Positions 59,143 to 64,000 of a stretch of 64,000 bases of DNA are shown in pieces (positions within the stretch are counted from its first letter, which is position 1; every line of letters starts with the position of its first letter). Source of the DNA: Aquanectria penicillioides (taxonomy: Eukaryota; Ascomycota; Sordariomycetes; Hypocreales; Nectriaceae). The notes below the pieces were generated by a model that had not been told where the DNA came from, searched no databases, and saw only the letters and a program-made list of their open reading frames with translations. The translations under genes were made by a program, and so were the position numbers. Where the stretch lies: NCBI GenBank assembly GCA_003415625.1, contig PYIU01000008.1, positions 682,001 through 746,000 on the forward strand. The letters run 5' to 3'.

Positions 59143-61356
59143 TTACATCCGCAACTCTCGCTCTATCCTATGCCACCACTCAGCTCCTTCCACTTCGTTG
59201 GAACTAGGAGCAAGGCCTATGGTGAATTGTCTCTTTCTAGTCACTCGAACCCATTGCCTGACTTTGAATGGCTGCACCTTGGGCCACTCAAAGTTTGGAT
59301 CCTGTACGTCAACGGCATGGTGTCTCTCAAGCGACTTCACTACCAAGCCGCTTGTATCTCGCGGGAGAACAGTGCGTTCAGACCATTGCATGTGGTAACG
59401 AACTGGTTGCAATGGGCGTATGAGACGAACACGGCCCTGCGCTGTACGGTAATGGATGTCGCGCTGGAAGAAGTCGCCAAATTCGGCGATGATGTCTGGG
59501 ATAACAATCTGACAAAATCGCCCTTCGCGCTGTGTTCTTCCTCGAGAGGCGAGTTTGAACATTTCGGTGAACCAGCCCGATATGCGGAACCACACGTAGT
59601 CTTTATGTAACTCTAGTTGTTGACGTTGGTAGCTTGCTTCTTTCACACCTCGAAGGATCTCGTCCTCCAAGACGTTCCCGTGTTCCTCATCCAGACGACG
59701 ATAATGTGGCACGGCTACGTCCCGAATGATGTCAACGGCTTCGCGAAACCTGCGCTGGATAATGAGGGCCTTGATGTAAAAAATGTAATCTTCAAAGATG
59801 GGTTTCACGTTGAACGGCTCCGAAGTCATAATTGTAAAGATTTCCAAGACATTTTTGGCCCTGACCTCAGTCTCTATGTGGGCGCCTCGAAGCCGTCGCA
59901 AGCGGCGGAAGCGCTTGGAGCCTGACACATAGGCCCATCCGAGTAGATTAGTCCAAGTCTTATGGGGAATTGGGATTTGCCACCTTGCTGAGACGTATAT
60001 GAGAAGTTTGAGTGCTGTTCTGATGCGAGACATGGCCCCAAACGATTCGACAATGGCACTTAGGAGGCGTGGGCTGGGGGCGCGGGGGTTGCCTGGCCGG
60101 AAATGCTTCATGGTTTCGACCGTGACATTGCCGGTCAATCGGTCTTCTATAACTTGAAGGCGAAAACCTCGCGCTAGAACGATGCCCTTGATTGCGGCAA
60201 ATGAGTTGGACCTTGCGAACGATACCATGGTGGCACAGAGAAGCTCTTCATCCAAGAGTACGCCGTATAGCTTCGCGCGGGTCCAGTGCTGTCTAGCCCT
60301 TTCTCTGTGACGCAGTATGATTTCCATGTCTTGGCTAATCCGATGGCGATCCCGGTTGATGGGCATACGGGCCATGGCGTTGTGACTGAGTCTCAGACGC
60401 TCCATCCGCCAGTGGTCATTGGGATGCAACATCCACCACCTACTGAGCGTGGTGCGGGCTCGGGCGGCAACTCGAGGCCGATCAAACTGATAGTATAATG
60501 GTTCAATGAAAAACATGGCCTTTGTGAATTCAGTCCACGTCGCGCTAGTTCTCTTTTTTTGAAGACCATGCCTACTAATAGATCCAAAGACCCTGACGGC
60601 AGCCTGAAGGTCGGAAGCAGCGCCGGCACAACGAATGAAAACCTCGTAGTCTGGTATCAGCATATCACGGCCACAATCATGCCGGGCCTTCATCAGATTT
60701 TCAGCGGCTTGGAGGAGCCTGCGATACTGAATACGCACGCCAAACTCGTCGACGCGGATGGGCAGCACACTGAACTGGGTTTGGCCTTCGGAGATGGTGA
60801 GGCCGTGTTCAACATTGTTGTGGGGGTTGGCAATTGGGTCAATCCAACGAAGGATTTCGGAGAAGGTTTGAGCTGGGAGCTCGTAAAGCTCGAAATAGGC
60901 CTTTGCCCTTTCTGCTTCATCGTCTTTGCTGGCTTTCAAGTATCTGACCCACGCAAGGAAAGCCTCAACGACGCGAGTCACATCACGGCACTGGATGGCT
61001 CGGAGCAGCAAGTCGAGCTGCGTGGGATCCGACGCATCTTCGGCATCTTTATCAACGAGGTCCACGTCTGGGAACCGGAGGACTGAATCAGTCAATGACA
61101 GCAACCTCAACCGCGGCGGCGGCGACGGCGGCGACGGCGACGATGAGCTTAAGGATCTTGTCGAGGTCTCGGGCGCGGCATGCGATGCCAACCATCGTCG
61201 CTGACCCACAGCGGGTCGGGGTCTTATCGGTGGGTCGTGGACGGGCGGGCGCTGAGCGAGCTGGTGCGGCAGCGCGGCATTGGTTGCTATAGCGGGTGGA
61301 GAAGCTGAGAGACTGGTAAGACGAGGCCCTCGCCAGAGGAGTCGTCCTTGATGCAT
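59143..61356 (-). CDS. Mitochondrial ATPase-expression (Atp13/Aep2-type) protein
   Basis: Probable mitochondrial RNA-linked expression factor, 737 aa, single exon. The ATG at 61356 is chosen because it gives a textbook mitochondrial presequence: Arg/Ser/Ala-rich and almost free of acidic residues for about 60 residues (MHQGRLLWRGPRL to QRRWLASHA). The open frame before it lacks such character. The mature part is helical and repeats short helix pairs (for example YEVFIRCAGAASDLQAAVRV and RIRTALKLLIYVSARWQIPI), as in PPR-like proteins. A conserved block includes RTTLSRWWMLHPNDHWRMER. In yeast, Aep2/Atp13 is needed for ATP9 mRNA maturation and translation. The family name is from memory and moderately certain; a general PPR-like mitochondrial translation factor is the alternative. 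Confidence 0.7.
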   Translation of the reverse strand: MHQGRLLWRGPRLTSLSASPPAIATNAALPHQLAQRPPVHDPPIRPRPAVGQRRWLASHAAPETSTRSLSSSSPSPPSPPPRLRLLSLTDSVLRFPDVDLVDKDAEDASDPTQLDLLLRAIQCRDVTRVVEAFLAWVRYLKASKDDEAERAKAYFELYELPAQTFSEILRWIDPIANPHNNVEHGLTISEGQTQFSVLPIRVDEFGVRIQYRRLLQAAENLMKARHDCGRDMLIPDYEVFIRCAGAASDLQAAVRVFGSISRHGLQKKRTSATWTEFTKAMFFIEPLYYQFDRPRVAARARTTLSRWWMLHPNDHWRMERLRLSHNAMARMPINRDRHRISQDMEIILRHRERARQHWTRAKLYGVLLDEELLCATMVSFARSNSFAAIKGIVLARGFRLQVIEDRLTGNVTVETMKHFRPGNPRAPSPRLLSAIVESFGAMSRIRTALKLLIYVSARWQIPIPHKTWTNLLGWAYVSGSKRFRRLRRLRGAHIETEVRAKNVLEIFTIMTSEPFNVKPIFEDYIFYIKALIIQRRFREAVDIIRDVAVPHYRRLDEEHGNVLEDEILRGVKEASYQRQQLELHKDYVWFRISGWFTEMFKLASRGRTQREGRFCQIVIPDIIAEFGDFFQRDIHYRTAQGRVRLIRPLQPVRYHMQWSERTVLPRDTSGLVVKSLERHHAVDVQDPNFEWPKVQPFKVRQWVRVTRKRQFTIGLAPSSNEVEGAEWWHRIERELRM

Positions 61357-61805
61357 GGCACAATGGCAATCGTCGTGCGCGTTCAGGATCCAAAACAAAG
61401 TGAGGAGAGAGAGGCCGCAACGGAAATGACCTCGGTTGGAGAAATGCAACGGGCCTTGCTTTGTTTTGTCCTGCCGTGTAACCCAATGCCGTCCACCATC
61501 CGCACAGTATTGCGTATTCCTTGGGGACGTGTCGGCTATAAGCATACACATTGGGGTAGCGCTATTATACGGCATATGCTTGTATGTCCAAGCAGGTGCC
61601 CCGATTTACGCATGCACAGCTCCGCACCCGAGGATTTTCCATCCACGGCCAGAATGCCTTTCGCACCGAATCCACGAATAGCCCTGTCGACAACCTCAAG
61701 CCACGACCCCCTGACCTTGAGCCCCCTGCGAAGGCTTAACCTCCAGGGATACATTGAACCACGCAAAGACGAGTCTCTGAAGCCATCTTTTTGCGATTTT
61801 CCACC
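61357..61805. promoter_or_regulatory. Bidirectional promoter of the mitochondrial gene and lsm3
   Basis: 449 bp between divergent start codons of two housekeeping genes. No TATA box stands out. Confidence 0.45.
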
Positions 61806-62298
61806 ATGGCCGACGCTGGCGAGGAGTCCAACCACGTCTCGGAGCCCCTCGATCTCGTGAGGCTCCTGCTCAACGAAGTCGTGTTTGTCAAGCTTCGTGG
61901 AGACCGCGAGCTCAAGGGCAAGCTTCACGTGAGTCTATGCTCTTTTTCTTTATTCTTGGAACCCGCTCCCCTCGCTGTTCGACGGACACCCCGTGCTGAT
62001 CATGTGGACAGGCCTACGACAGCCACTGCAATCTCGTGCTTGGAGAGGTTGAGGAGACCATCTACACCGTGGATGAGGATGACGAGGATGAGGAGGTCAA
62101 GGTGAGCTGAACTAATTGGAACTGAGATTATAAAATGAATGCTGACTCTGAGATAAGACCATCAGCCGTAAATCTGAGATGCTCTTTGTGAGAGGTAGAT
62201 ATGACCCTGGCTTATCACTCACTCATCCAACCGCTCACTTGCTAACGTTTCACATAGGCGACAGCGTTGTTCTCATTTCTCCCCAGGTTCCCTTTTAG
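61806..62298 (+). CDS. lsm3: U6 snRNA-associated Sm-like protein LSm3
   Basis: Subunit of the LSm2-8 ring that binds the U6 snRNA 3' end, and of the LSm1-7 decapping ring. Four exons: 61806-61928, 62012-62101, 62158-62194 and 62258-62298, phases consistent, 96 aa. Sm1 motif: VSEPLDLVRLLLNEVVFVKLRGDRELKGKLH (given here as its edges, VSEPLDL and ELKGKLH, residues 11-41). Confidence 0.9.
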
Positions 62299-63242
62299 AG
62301 CACTGGAATAATGATACCACGGCATCATACATTGAACCCCCTCACGAAGCGTCCAAGGAAGCCAAAGCGCTCTGTCATGGCCAAGGGTGGTGGGGCTTTG
62401 CCAACATACACGCCGATGACATGAGAGTCACTGACCGAGTTTCTTGCAATCGAGTTGCGACCCAGCTCAAACTATGGAGAAACTCGGCGTCATGTCCTAC
62501 TTATACCTGCTAGGTGCGTCATGAAAGCAGCCAGTGATGGCAGGTGGTTGGACTGCAGGTCATGTGAACTCATCAGTTGATGATTCGGGGAGCTGTTTAC
62601 ATGACATGAGATAGTTCCAAAATTAAAGATCCATGACAACGAAAACTGGCGCCTTATTTTTCTTAGCTTGGGTTTCAACCATTTGTGTGAGTGACGTGAA
62701 GATGTCGTATGCACTGCAAGATTATCAAGCTTATTGGCCTGACAAAGTAAGCCATCATCATTACGGACTGGACGGAAACCCACGCACTGTGGCTTGTTCT
62801 CGGGCTGGGGGTATGCTTATATACCGTACGGACATGAAGGTTCGGGATGGCTGGTCTCAGACAGCTTATGAATGGTGAATGGACAAAGGCAAGTGGAGCC
62901 AACAGCTCTTATCGATAACACGCCACTCAGTGAGTAACCCCCCGCGCCGCGTGCGATCCCCAGCTGGCTGCCTTCAGCCCTCAGCGCTCTGGTCCGTTTC
63001 CGTCTATGACTCTTCTCGTCACGGCGTCATTACAGTCACCCGGTGAGGCCAGAAAAGAGAGGCGCAGTAATACGAGCTCATTCCATTTCAATACTTAACC
63101 CGGCTCCTCTCCCTGTGCGCCAAAGCTCGTCATATTCCCAGACCTCTAGGAACCTCCAATGATCACTCTAATAGCTCTGTGATCCATCTGTGATGCGGCG
63201 GACCCGCATGACCTCACCGTTACTGTCCCCAATACGATTACA
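62299..63242. other. Intergenic region lsm3 to GTPase gene
   Basis: 940 bp holding the lsm3 3' UTR and the promoter of the GTPBP1-like gene. No other gene is seen. Confidence 0.5.
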
Positions 63243-64000
63243 ATGTCTGGCCACCCGACGAAACCGTTAGCGCACGAGAAGCGCAAGGGCGAATCGGCAA
63301 GTTTGGGCCTCCGAGGTACAAAGCCCTGAAGCTGACCGTGATAACCTGCCCAGGCTCTGAGTGACTTCGCCGAGTACGTTGAGCAGCAGCAGAGCCTCCG
63401 CTACCCGGTGTCGAGAGCCGCTGCCGACGCCTCCACCGAGACCGATGCAAATGAGCAACACCACGCCGAGCTCGACGAGCTGTTTGACAATCTCGACCTG
63501 GCCGATTCTGCGCCCCGAGTGGCGTTGAAAGAGCTGCTGCTGGGGTCTAGTGACGCTTCGCTGAAGCAGCTTGAGGATGTCATTGCCGAGCGCCTTGAAG
63601 AGTGCTTCGGCGAGACCGTCTTCGAGATTGGCTTTGAGAACAATGGCGACTCGATGCACTTGAACCTGGGCGAATGGAACCGCGCATACAAGGCGCTCGA
63701 AGCCGCCGCAAGGTTCCTCCGCGCCGATTGCGACCTTTTGCTGACCAAGAACGTGGGCGGCGACAAGGAGGCCGCCAGCACGACCGAGAAACCTTCCAAG
63801 GACAAGAGCTGCAGCGGCAAGATCCTGATCCGCCAGAACCCTGCCAAGATTGAAGATGTGATTGAGACTCGGATAGCGGTGGTAGGGAATGGTAAGAACC
63901 CGCGACGTTGATTTCGCAAGACCGTCGTTAACAAATGGCAGTCGACGCCGGCAAGAGTTCCATGCTTGGCGTGTTAGTCAAGGGAGACCTCGACGATGGT
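63243..64000 (+). CDS. GTPBP1/2-like translational GTPase (partial, 5' end uncertain)
   Basis: N-terminal part of an EF-Tu-like GTPase of the GTPBP1/2 group, which acts in ribosome rescue and mRNA surveillance in animals; fungal members are little studied. The sure exon is 63354-63891: an acidic helical N-terminal region (ALSDFAEYVEQQQSLRYP onward, LDELFDNLDLADSAP) ending ETRIAVVGN. After a 50-nt intron (GTAAGA...GGCAG), the next exon (63942 to the edge) gives VDAGKSS, completing the G1 P-loop GNVDAGKSS. The gene runs off the right edge. A candidate first exon starts at the ATG at 63243 (MSGHPTKPLAHEKRKGE), but I could not join it to 63354 in phase with a normal-sized intron, so the true start is open. 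Confidence 0.8.

Noticed and set aside
61357..61575. N-terminal extension of the mitochondrial protein gene up to 61575
   Set aside because: It begins without ATG and would bury the clear mitochondrial presequence that starts at 61356.

Overview
The window is nuclear DNA of a filamentous ascomycete. Genes are interrupted by short introns (about 50-80 nt, GT..AG, CTAAC/CTAAT-like branch sites), intergenic DNA is long and rich in TAGGTA/TACCTA words and homopolymers, and the gene set (Chs7 chaperone, Pho80-type cyclin, DUF3716 protein, DUF7025 AAA ATPase, DUF7708 STAND-like protein) is typical of Pezizomycotina. A Sordariomycete, probably Hypocreales, is my best guess, from gene style only. No tRNA, rRNA, CRISPR array or intact transposon was found.

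Layout. 0-9.2 kb: the 5' end of a DCN1-like neddylation gene (minus), a Rad4/Dpb11/TopBP1 BRCT scaffold (plus) and a DUF3716 coiled-coil protein (minus). 9.2-16.7 kb: a long gene-free stretch. 16.7-22.4 kb: CHS7 and a Pho80-like cyclin, both minus. 22.4-36.9 kb: 14.4 kb with no supportable gene. 36.9-42.3 kb: an accessory-looking pair, a DUF7025-type AAA+ ATPase (minus) and a DUF7708 STAND/NLR-like protein with a degenerate nucleotide-binding site (plus), head to head across an 810-bp shared promoter. 44.4-52.6 kb: a His-rich one-membrane-segment protein, the Elg1/ATAD5 clamp unloader (minus) and Utp8 (plus), the last two sharing a promoter. 52.6-56.3 kb: gene-free. 56.3-64 kb: a conserved fungal protein, a mitochondrial ATPase-expression-type protein (minus), LSm3 (plus, divergent from the previous gene) and the start of a GTPBP1-like GTPase running off the right edge.

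Most of the genes are housekeeping: replication and checkpoint (Rad4/Dpb11, Elg1), rRNA and mRNA processing (Utp8, LSm3), cell wall (Chs7), phosphate or cycle kinase signalling (Pho85-type cyclin), neddylation (Dcn1) and mitochondrial gene expression. The most unusual locus is the AAA+/STAND-like pair, which looks like a lineage-variable, possibly immunity-related module.

Three apparent -1 frameshifts (two in the cyclin, one in Elg1) all fall in C-runs of the coding strand; assembly undercalls are the leading explanation. Gene models were built by hand from splice signals and remembered family sequence patterns, not by alignment.
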